Positions 1 to 4,422 of a DNA stretch of 7,221 nt are shown piece by piece. Every line of letters starts with the position of its first letter. Positions within the stretch are counted from its first letter, which is position 1. Position numbers and translations under genes: made by a program. The notes beneath the pieces were generated by a model, which was not told where the DNA came from, did not search any database, and was given only the letters and a program-made list of their open reading frames with translations. This stretch comes from Candidatus Bathyarchaeota archaeon. GTDB lineage: Archaea; Thermoproteota; Bathyarchaeia; TCS64. The DNA is taken from positions 1 to 7,221 of the forward strand of contig JAGTQJ010000078.1 in NCBI GenBank assembly GCA_018396515.1, given 5' to 3'.

Positions 1-287
1 CGATAAGGGAGAGTATCAAGGAGATGCATAAGGATTTGAAGGATGAAACTACCGCGATAAGGGAGAGTATCAAGGAGATGCATAAGGATTTGAAGGATGA
101 AACTACTGGCATAAGAGAAAGTATTAAAGAGATGAACACCGATGTTAATAAGAGTTTTGAGGAGATGGCTGGAAGATACGACTCCATATCAGCCGAGCTC
201 ATAAGAACTAGGGAGGAACTCACAAGAGCCGTCGATAGGCTCTCAAACCTGATAGACGAGTTCATAAGAAGAGGAGCCAAAAGCTAA
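1..287 (+). CDS. Repeat-containing coiled-coil protein, 5' end outside window
   Basis: The reading frame is open from base 3 and ends at TAA 285-287, so the gene is cut by the left window edge; the in-frame ATG at 24 lies inside a repeat and is probably not the true start. The visible protein begins with an 18-residue unit (IRESIKEMHKDLKDETTA) that occurs twice almost unchanged and a third time in diverged form (IRESIKEMNTDVNKSFEE), followed by a non-repetitive charged helical tail ending FIRRGAKS. Eighteen residues equal five turns of alpha helix, and the hydrophobic spacing (I, I, M, L) suits an amphipathic helix or coiled coil. There is no membrane segment or catalytic motif in what is visible. 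The composition (Glu, Lys, Arg, Ile) is typical of thermophile coiled coils. I do not recognise the family and assign no function. That it is coding is well supported by the repeat period being a multiple of three. Confidence 0.75.
   Translation, partial: IRESIKEMHKDLKDETTAIRESIKEMHKDLKDETTGIRESIKEMNTDVNKSFEEMAGRYDSISAELIRTREELTRAVDRLSNLIDEFIRRGAKS
3..146 (+). repeat. 54-bp coding tandem repeat, about 2.7 copies visible
   Basis: Units start at about 3, 57 and 111. Bases 1-52 and 55-106 are identical, so the first two copies differ only in the last two bases of the unit. The third copy is recognisable for about 36 bases and then diverges. The array probably continues to the left of the window. 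Period 54 keeps the frame and encodes an 18-residue helical repeat. Confidence 0.9.
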
Positions 288-556
288 GCCCTACCGGCAG
301 CCCCATAAGGTTGAGTTCATCCGTGAGACTGGTCTGATATATTACGGAGAGATGCGTTAAATCGCGGAGATGATGGGGCTTCCATGTCAGATTTCGACCT
401 AATGCTGTAATCTCCCCACCTCAATAGGGAGAAGATTGCAGAGAAGGCCTTATCATCTCAAACCGAAGAGAGAGGGAGCCTGGTTGGATGGTCTCCCTAG
501 TGATCCTCCCTTAAAGGTAGCTCCATATGCCTAGGAAGGAGGCACCTCGCCCAACA
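288..556. other. Intergenic stretch, no confident gene
   Basis: No open frame of convincing length is present. One frame reads HKVEFIRETGLIYYGEMR from 304 and stops at 358-360, then continues after the stop as IAEMMGLP; this has some likeness to the start of a MarR/GbsR-type helix-turn-helix protein but is too short to call. A weak inverted repeat (TCTCCC...GGGAGA) lies at about 412-434. An ATG at 527 is in frame with vapB, but translation from it would read through the TATA palindrome, so this extension is rejected. Confidence 0.5.
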
Positions 557-580
557 ATGTTTAAATATATATTTAAACAT
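557..580 (+). promoter_or_regulatory. vapB promoter: TATA box inside a perfect 24-bp palindrome
   Basis: The 24 bases are their own reverse complement; the left half is ATGTTTAAATAT. The core is an archaeal TATA element centred near 568, about 30 nt before the vapB ATG at 599, so transcription should start just before the start codon, giving a very short leader or none. A symmetric site covering the TATA box is what is expected of an operator for dimeric VapB or VapBC, which would block TBP; autoregulation is the family norm, but binding here is inferred. Confidence 0.7.
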
Positions 581-598
581 CTAACTTGCAGGGAGACT

Positions 599-811
599 AT
601 GCCGAAGACGATAACGATAAGGGAAGAGGTCTATGAAAGGCTGGTGAGGGTTAAGAGGGAGGGCGAGAGCTTCAGTAAGCTCTTCGAGAGGCTACTGGAA
701 GGTATGGATCCTCTTGAAACCCTGACCAGGCTAAGGGGCTGCGTAGAATTAGAAGAGAAGGAGAAGATGTTGTCGGAGATCCAATCCCTCAGGGCTGAAC
801 GTAGAATATGA
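599..811 (+). CDS. vapB: VapB-type antitoxin (DUF217-like)
   Basis: A 70-residue protein starting MPKTITIREEVYERLVRVKR, which matches the usual start of archaeal VapB proteins: a short beta strand followed by a helix, as in ribbon-helix-helix-like DNA-binding domains. The central stretch GESFSKLFERLLEG is the hallmark of the DUF217 antitoxin group. The C-terminal, charged part (ELEEKEKMLSEIQ) would wrap the VapC toxin and block its active site. The ATG at 599 is preferred over the in-frame ATG at 527 because the family starts here and because the palindromic TATA region lies between the two. A GGGAG at 591-595 is very close to the start, so the mRNA may be nearly leaderless. Its stop overlaps the vapC start by ATGA, so the two are translationally coupled. 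The base composition (about 53% GC in two lines counted) is higher than that of vapC. Confidence 0.85.
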   Translation: MPKTITIREEVYERLVRVKREGESFSKLFERLLEGMDPLETLTRLRGCVELEEKEKMLSEIQSLRAERRI

Positions 812-1188
812 TAATACTGGATACAGACATCTTGATCGAGATCATTGATAAAAGGTCGGAGAAGGGAGATGAAGCCCTAAAAAGAATTCTGGAAAGAGGA
901 GAAGAGATAGGCATAACAGTCATAAGCCTCCATGAAATACTTTATGGTCTTCAAAAATATGCTAAACCAGTAAGGGAGGTTCTACTTCTTCCCGTGATTG
1001 ACTTCACAAAGAAAGATGCAGAACTTTCAGCCAGATTAGAGCTAGAGATGGAGAAAAAAGGAACACCAATAAGAAGAACAGACGCCATGATAGCAGCTAT
1101 AGCCATAAATCATGATGCAACTCTATACACCCTAAATCTAAAACATTTTCAACCACTACAAACCTCAGGACTTAAACTCTTCTATTAA
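808..1188 (+). CDS. vapC: VapC-type PIN-domain ribonuclease toxin
   Basis: A 126-residue single-domain PIN protein. PIN toxins are Mg2+-dependent RNases, usually cleaving tRNA or rRNA, held inactive by VapB. The acidic active-site residues are visible: D5 and D7 in IILDTDILIE, E43 in VISLHEILYGL, and D92 in RRTDAMIAAIAI. The final TLYTLNLKHF (N110) is the usual last PIN strand, with Asn in place of an acid, which is common in VapC. The length is normal for the family. The start ATG overlaps the vapB stop by four bases, confirming one operon. Composition is AT-richer than vapB (24 of 60 G+C in each of lines 841-900 and 1081-1140). No sign of truncation; the toxin looks catalytically competent. 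Confidence 0.9.
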   Translation: MIILDTDILIEIIDKRSEKGDEALKRILERGEEIGITVISLHEILYGLQKYAKPVREVLLLPVIDFTKKDAELSARLELEMEKKGTPIRRTDAMIAAIAINHDATLYTLNLKHFQPLQTSGLKLFY

Positions 1189-1426
1189 CTATAAATATCT
1201 TATTTAAAGCAGTATAAGTCATGGAGAAAATTAAGTGTCTCCATCCAATGAAAAAGAATTTGAGGATACTAAAACAGCTTAGCTCAAGGAACACTAAGAA
1301 ATATTTTTAATCACAAAAAAGTATATTGATAAGACATGAAAGTTTATTGATTTCCTCTACATTTTATATTATGCAAAAGCTGTAAAGAAATACTTACCTA
1401 AAAGCTTAATAGAATCACCATGAATA
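1189..1426. other. AT-rich intergenic region with possible leaderless micro-ORF
   Basis: The region is strikingly AT-rich. TATAAATAT at 1190-1198 is centred about 26 nt before an ATG at 1221, the spacing expected for a leaderless archaeal mRNA. The ORF that follows (1221-1310) encodes 29 basic residues, starting MEKIKCLHPMKKNLRILKQL and ending NTKKYF. I know no homologue, so this may be chance. The rest has stops in all plus-strand frames. A weaker TATA-like CTTAATAGA at 1405-1413 is 27 nt before the HEPN ATG at 1436 and could be its promoter. Confidence 0.4.
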
Positions 1427-1435
1427 TTGTGGGTG

Positions 1436-1849
1436 ATGGAGAGGTTCGAGGAGGCTCGTAGGTGTTTCCTACAGGCATTGAGGGACCTGAGGGCTGCTGG
1501 GGAGAGCCTGAGGACTGAGAGCTACGAGTGGAGCTCATTCCAATCCCAGAAGGCTGCTGAGAAGGCGGTTAAAGCCCTCGGATATGCCCTGGGGCGCACC
1601 TCCTGGGGCCACAGCGTCACCGAGCTGCTCGAGGGGTTGAGGGAGAGCCTCCCAGAGGCCGGGTCCTATCTGAGGGATTCCAGGGAGCTGGACAGGCATT
1701 ATATACCCTCTAGGTACCCGAACGCCTTCGAGTCGGGCTATCCAGCCCTCTACTACGACGTAGAGGCGGCGAGTAGAGCCGTTGAATGCGCGAGGAGGAT
1801 AATCGATTGGGTGGAGGGTATGCTGAAACGTCTTGGGGTGAAGATATAG
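1436..1849 (+). CDS. HEPN-domain protein, partner of MNT
   Basis: A 137-residue all-helical protein of the HEPN family (PF05168-like). Recognisable elements are the N-terminal helix ERFEEARRCFLQALRDL, the SFQSQKAAEKAVKAL helix, the GHSVTELL stretch, and LDRHYIPSRYPNAFESGYPA, typical of archaeal HEPN proteins encoded next to minimal nucleotidyltransferases. An Rx4H motif is present (R83...H88), followed directly by Y89. HEPN proteins of such pairs are often RNases, but in this subfamily the His is not always kept, so activity is uncertain. The ATG at 1436 fits the usual family start; TTG 1427 and GTG 1433 in the same frame are alternatives. It overlaps the MNT gene by 43 bp. It is GC-rich (36 and 39 of 60 in two lines counted), unlike its partner downstream. 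Confidence 0.85.
   Translation: MERFEEARRCFLQALRDLRAAGESLRTESYEWSSFQSQKAAEKAVKALGYALGRTSWGHSVTELLEGLRESLPEAGSYLRDSRELDRHYIPSRYPNAFESGYPALYYDVEAASRAVECARRIIDWVEGMLKRLGVKI
1792..1800 (+). promoter_or_regulatory. Shine-Dalgarno site that sets the MNT start
   Basis: GAGGAGGAT within the HEPN coding sequence matches the archaeal anti-Shine-Dalgarno and lies 6-8 nt before TTG 1807. It makes the TTG the best start for the MNT gene and allows reinitiation by ribosomes that finish HEPN at 1849. Confidence 0.6.
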
Positions 1850-2217
1850 AGAAATTCACGGAGAGAATAAGCTCCCTACTGCCAGTTGAGTCTATAATTA
1901 TATTCGGCTCATATGCTAAAGATCAGCATGGAGATTGGAGTGACATAGACATGATGATAATAAGTGACTATTTTAAAGGTATAAATATTCTTGATAGGTT
2001 TAAGATCCTTCAGGAATTTAAGATTGGAAGAATTGAGTCTTTCGCTTACACATATGAGGAGTTGGTCAGAATGGTTAAGAGTGGAAATCCTCTGGCTTTA
2101 AATGCCCTTATAGAGGGAAAACAACTGACAATCAGCCCAAGAGTTAAGGAGTTAGCCTCTCAAGCAAAATTGATTTATGAAAAGAGAGGGAGAATGTGGA
2201 TACGAAAAGTGTTGTAA
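1807..2217 (+). CDS. MNT-type minimal nucleotidyltransferase, HEPN partner
   Basis: A 136-residue protein with the nucleotidyltransferase signature GSX10DXD: G34-S35 in IIIFGSYAKD, then D46 and D48 in WSDIDMMII. E77 in RIESFAYT may be the third acidic residue. In HEPN/MNT toxin-antitoxin systems the MNT protein is the antitoxin and can AMPylate its HEPN partner. The start is decided by the ribosome binding site: AGGAGG at 1793-1798 sits 8 nt before TTG 1807, while the in-frame ATG at 1786 has no such site and would add residues not usual for the family. The gene begins inside the HEPN gene, implying translational coupling. Composition is AT-rich (21 and 25 of 60 G+C in two lines counted), in contrast to the HEPN gene. 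No frameshift seen. Confidence 0.82.
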   Translation: MGGGYAETSWGEDIEKFTERISSLLPVESIIIFGSYAKDQHGDWSDIDMMIISDYFKGINILDRFKILQEFKIGRIESFAYTYEELVRMVKSGNPLALNALIEGKQLTISPRVKELASQAKLIYEKRGRMWIRKVL

Positions 2218-2437
2218 CCATAAGAATAGAATCTCCAGAGGGATATTTGGATTAAGAGAGGATATTATCCTAGACCTTTGAAATAGAATATGAGGAGACC
2301 TGAACACACGCATAAACATAGCCGCATCGCAACCAGCTCCATGGGATGGCCGAGGGGAGGATACCCAGTGAAGGCGCGAAGCCTCGGGCGGAAGAGGCTC
2401 AAGTCGTGGGGCATTCAGTCGTCCCAGGGTCACTAGG
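2218..2437 (+). pseudogene. Possible degenerate TnpB-type transposase tail
   Basis: No intact gene lies here. From about 2298 one frame reads GDLNTRINIAASQPAPWDG, which resembles the end of TnpB proteins, where the last RuvC Asp lies in a DRDxNAAxNI motif. The adjacent frame continues MGWPRGGYPVKARSLGRKRL, as if a frameshift near 2340 had split the tail. At about 2378-2399 AGCCTC and GAGGCT form a 6-bp hairpin with an 8-nt loop; IS200/IS605-type elements carry structured RNA and end hairpins at this place. There is no upstream transposase and no target duplication, so at best this is a relic. Two other short frames (2177-2281, with CGYEKCC; and from GTG 2195, reading VVTIRIESPEGYLD then a stop) are also present and unassigned. 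Confidence 0.3.
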
Positions 2438-2450
2438 GAATATTTAAATC
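2438..2450 (+). promoter_or_regulatory. TATA box for the AbrB/PIN operon
   Basis: GAATATTTAAATC, core TATTTAAAT centred at 2445, lies 34 nt before the ATG at 2479. A start near 2470 would give a leader of about 10 nt containing GTGGG. The flanks (GGGA...TCCC) make it partly symmetric, which might serve autoregulation, but the symmetry is imperfect. Confidence 0.6.
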
Positions 2451-2478
2451 CCACTAAAGGGTCCCGAAAATATGTGGG

Positions 2479-2706
2479 ATGATGGAGGTTACAGTGAGGG
2501 AGAAGGGAAGGATCACGATCCCAGCCCCACTGAGAGAGTCTCTAGGCCTAAAGGAGGGAGATAGGCTAGAGGTAACCGTAGAGAGGAGAGCCATTGTACT
2601 GAGGCCGAAGCGGACGGTCTCTTCGGCTGAGCTAAGAGGCATCATAGGCCCAATGGAGATCGACCTTGAAGAGATTGAGGAGGCTCCCGGAAGGGAGATC
2701 ATTTGA
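2479..2706 (+). CDS. AbrB/SpoVT-type antitoxin
   Basis: A 75-residue protein. The first 45 residues are a swapped-hairpin AbrB domain with the usual pattern: VTVREKGRITIPAPLRESLG, then LKEGDRLEVTV and a closing strand IVLRPKR. The C-terminal part (VSSAELRGIIGPMEIDLEEI) is the toxin-binding tail typical of VapB antitoxins of this class. It would bind DNA as a dimer, repress its own promoter, and inhibit the PIN protein encoded next. The start could be ATG 2479 or the adjacent ATG 2482; GTGGG just before them is a weak ribosome binding site. Its stop overlaps the TTG start of the next gene (2703-2706), so the two genes form an operon. Confidence 0.88.
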   Translation: MMEVTVREKGRITIPAPLRESLGLKEGDRLEVTVERRAIVLRPKRTVSSAELRGIIGPMEIDLEEIEEAPGREII

Positions 2707-3104
2707 GGTTCATAGACTCAAACATCTTCATCTACCACCTGGCAGCCGACCCGAGATACGGAGGAAGGGCCAGCGAGATAATCGGAAGGGTCGAGGAGGG
2801 GGAGCCAGCCGTCACATCCACACTCGTCCTAATCCAGGTCTGTAGCTACTTGAAGGTGAAGAGAAGAGAGGATGTTATCCCCCTCTTCCTCACCTTCATA
2901 AGATCCATGCCAAACCTACTCAAAGCTGAGACCACCATAGTGGACCTTCTAAGCGCCATGGAGATCCAGACCAAGCAAAGCCTTAAATGGAGTCTGTGGG
3001 ACGACCTCACCATAGCAGCACAGATGAAGAGACTGGGGATCACCGAGATATACTCCAACGACAGAGATTTCGACACGATCCAGGGGGTCAGAAGGATATT
3101 TTAA
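2703..3104 (+). CDS. PIN-domain toxin (VapC-like) with Gln at the second active-site position
   Basis: A 133-residue PIN protein starting at TTG 2703, which overlaps the antitoxin stop by 4 nt; GGGAG at 2693-2697 is a good ribosome binding site, 5 nt away. Motifs: D5 in RFIDSNIFIYHL; the second motif reads TSTLVLIQVCSYL, with Q45 (CAG) where most PIN nucleases have Glu; D100-D101 in WDDLTIAAQMKRLG; and D120, D122, D124 in IYSNDRDFD. PIN toxins are metal-dependent RNases that need the acidic cluster, so Q45 may weaken or abolish cleavage; it may also be normal for this archaeal subfamily, where I have an impression of similar AQVCSYL-type motifs but cannot verify it. Length is normal and the fold elements are complete. 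The gene ends 6 nt from the convergent hepT gene. Confidence 0.88.
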   Translation: MRFIDSNIFIYHLAADPRYGGRASEIIGRVEEGEPAVTSTLVLIQVCSYLKVKRREDVIPLFLTFIRSMPNLLKAETTIVDLLSAMEIQTKQSLKWSLWDDLTIAAQMKRLGITEIYSNDRDFDTIQGVRRIF

Positions 3105-3110
3105 AGGTCT

Positions 3111-3464
3111 CTAACTCCAAACATCATCCCAGATCAGAGAGGATCTTAGACCCCTTTCTCCTAGTTCTGGAAGCTTGTTCTTGATTATGTCCCACAATAT
3201 CTCCAAATCTACGCCAAAATATTCATGGATCAATATGTCCCTAAGTCCAGCCTTTTTCCTCCACTCTATATCAGAGTATTTACTTTTAATTTCTTCAGGA
3301 ATTTTCTTTGAAGCCTCCCCTATAATTTCAGGATTTCTCACGACCGCATCTTGAACCAACTCATTTGCAACAAATTCTCTATAACTCATGTTTCCCACAT
3401 ATCTATCTATTTTCTCAATAGCTATCAGAATATCCCTCAAATAAATTTTATGATCTCGTTGCAT
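3111..3464 (-). CDS. hepT: HepT-type (DUF86) HEPN ribonuclease toxin
   Basis: A 117-residue protein of the DUF86/HepT family. Known HepT proteins are RNases that are neutralised when MntA transfers AMP to a tyrosine of the RX4HXY motif. The motif is complete here: R75, H80 and Y82 in KAGLRDILIHEYFGVDLEIL. Other family features are the N-terminal helix HKIYLRDILIAIEKIDRY, the helix VQDAVVRNPEIIGEASKKIP, and the ending WDIIKNKLPEL. The ATG at 3464 lies within the last 17 nt of the mntA remnant, the usual coupled arrangement. The toxin looks fully intact while its antitoxin gene is frameshifted. Composition is AT-rich (21 of 60 G+C at 3241-3300). It converges on the PIN gene with a 6-nt gap, and no terminator hairpin is seen. 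Confidence 0.92.
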   Translation of the reverse strand: MQRDHKIYLRDILIAIEKIDRYVGNMSYREFVANELVQDAVVRNPEIIGEASKKIPEEIKSKYSDIEWRKKAGLRDILIHEYFGVDLEILWDIIKNKLPELGERGLRSSLIWDDVWS

Positions 3465-3708
3465 ATTTTATATCTCCCATGATATGAGGCTTTAAATCTG
3501 GTTTTATAGAGTCATGAATAATGAGATCGACCCTATTATTCAGTAGATCCTCCAGGAAGAATTTGAGGTTTCATATAATTGTCAAAGGTTTTTTCCCCAT
3601 CCTCAAACTCCACAAGGATATCGACATCGCTCCCGAGACCCGGCTCTCCCCTAGCATAGAACCAAATAAACCGATCCTCTTAACACCATATCTCCTAAGA
3701 TCTTCCAT
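3448..3708 (-). pseudogene. mntA: Frameshifted mntA antitoxin (MNT nucleotidyltransferase)
   Basis: From ATG 3708 the frame reads MEDLRRYGVKRIGLFGS, the start of an MNT domain, then loses one base at 3657-3658 (GGTTCTATGCT where GGT TCT TAT GCT is expected). The next frame continues ARGEPGLGSDVDILVEFEDG, completing GSX10DXD. One extra A in the AAA at 3569-3571 returns to the first frame, which continues NLKFFLEDLLNNRVDLIIHD and ends at TAA 3450-3448. The two lesions cancel, so the ends share a frame, but read straight the product stops after 45 residues at TGA 3573-3571 and lacks the DxD. A further 2-nt shift (CTCT, near 3715) may have cut off an N-terminal stretch ending HIKEDL. MntA is normally the antitoxin of HepT, encoded immediately downstream. 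Sequencing or assembly error is an alternative explanation. Confidence 0.85.
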
Positions 3709-3788
3709 CCCTCTCAGAGGTCCTCTTTAATATGGCATCTGAAGTCAGCACCATATCTCAGGCAGCCCCTCAGCCCCATTACCGGGTA

Positions 3789-3805
3789 TGTATAATTTTT
3801 AGCTT
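3789..3805 (-). promoter_or_regulatory. Candidate TATA box for the mntA/hepT operon
   Basis: On the minus strand CTAAAAATTATACATAC is the most TATA-like element between the protease pseudogene and mntA. A start about 25 nt downstream (near 3770) would leave roughly 60 nt before ATG 3708, or put the original start further upstream if mntA was longer. No strong BRE is evident. Confidence 0.35.
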
Positions 3806-3876
3806 TCGGACCCCTCTCGGATAAATGCGTGGGATAGCCTACCACAGTAGGCCCGTAGACGCATTCAGGTTTATCT

Positions 3877-4201
3877 CTAGATTATTTTAAACTCCATGGG
3901 CACCTTTCCCGATTTAGGCCCCTCAGGTGTTCAGGTGTAAATATTATCTATGGTCTGCCGATTATCATGTCCAAGTCATCTCTTAGGTTTTCAGCGACTT
4001 CAAAGGCAACCCTCCCTGGAACCTTAACACCCTGGAAGACCACCTTGACCAGGATTTGTCCCGATGATCCTGAGCTTCCCATCATTGTCCGCGTCCTGGG
4101 CTCATAGAGCTCATCATGGGGGATAAGCACCTTAAGCCTACCAGCAAGGCCTTCCGGGATAACGCTCCTGCTGGCCCGATGTCAACTAGGGCCTTCAGCA
4201 T
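3877..4201 (-). pseudogene. Retropepsin-like (clan AA) aspartic protease, broken
   Basis: From ATG 4201 the frame reads MLKALVDIG, the start of a D-T/S/I-G-A active site. One G is missing in GGGCC at 4175-4177; restoring it gives VDIGASRSVIPEGLAGRLKV, the classic retropepsin-type motif. The next frame runs on through YEPRTRTMMGSSG, a strand segment (QILVKVVFQGVKVPGRVAFE), and DLDMIIGRP, the second hydrophobic-IIGR motif of the family. It then meets TAG 3950-3948. After this an 8-bp tandem duplication (TCAGGTGT at 3923-3930 and 3931-3938) shifts the frame; without one copy the sequence reads TPEGPKSGKVPMEFKII and stops at 3877. So there are at least three lesions. Single-domain retropepsin folds act as dimers; the role of the archaeal ones is unknown. 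The best intact piece (3948-4130) lacks the catalytic Asp. Confidence 0.75.
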
Positions 4202-4206
4202 AATCC

Positions 4207-4345
4207 TCAACTCTCAGATTCGAGCACCACCTCAGCCAGGGCCTGCTCACACCTCATGCAACCTCCCCTCAAGCCAATCCATTCGATGCCTTGTAAGGTT
4301 TGTCTCAATCTCTAGGTTAAAGGGATGCATGGGATGGGGGGCCAT
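4207..4345 (-). pseudogene. Small protein gene with one frameshift, upstream of the protease
   Basis: From ATG 4345 the frame encodes MAPHPMHPFNLEIETNL, then TRHRMDWLEGRLHEV, and stops at TGA 4249-4247 after 32 residues. Dropping one T at this stop continues as EQALAEVVLESES, ending at 4207, 5 nt before the protease ATG, which is normal operon spacing. The rebuilt protein would be 45 residues, helical and charged. The TAGG just upstream allows a fusion with the 20-residue ORF at 4347-4409 by one further base change, giving about 66 residues. I do not recognise the family. Confidence 0.5.
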
Positions 4346-4346
4346 C

Positions 4347-4409
4347 CTAATCTGCCTTATTTTCAAGCTCTTTTACGAGGTTCATTAATTTTTCACATGA
4401 GACCCTCAT
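4347..4409 (-). CDS. Micro-ORF of 20 residues in a decayed operon
   Basis: The ORF begins MRVSCEKLMNLVKELENKAD at ATG 4409 and ends at TAG 4349-4347, one base before the next ATG (4345). It starts 13 nt after the stop of the 44-residue gene. The residues look like a real helix (EKLMNLVKELENKAD), so it may be the N-terminal part of a protein now split from the 4207-4345 remnant rather than a gene of its own. AGG immediately precedes the ATG, too close for a ribosome binding site. Unknown function. Confidence 0.35.
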   Translation of the reverse strand: MRVSCEKLMNLVKELENKAD

Positions 4410-4422
4410 CCTTGCATATTAC

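Noticed and set aside
3..146. Repeats resembling a CRISPR array
   Set aside because: Units are directly adjacent with no variable spacers, and the period is a multiple of three inside an open frame.
527..598. N-terminal extension of vapB from ATG 527
   Set aside because: It would translate through the TATA palindrome, and the family starts at MPKTITI (599).
2152..2454. 100-residue minus-strand open frame
   Set aside because: It overlaps the MNT gene end and the TATA region and its residues resemble no domain; it is a chance frame.
2454..2702. 82-residue minus-strand open frame opposite the AbrB gene
   Set aside because: Ser/Leu/Ile-rich antisense of a clear antitoxin gene.
3521..3730. 69-residue plus-strand open frame
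   Set aside because: It is antisense to the mntA remnant, whose GSX10DXD motif is recognisable on the other strand.
3838..3856. GCCTAC...GTAGGC hairpin between the protease remnant and mntA
   Set aside because: Only a 6-bp stem with no T-run or conserved context; not enough to call a terminator or RNA.
4116..4388. 90-residue plus-strand open frame
   Set aside because: The minus strand here encodes the retropepsin motif and small gene; the plus frame has no recognisable domain.
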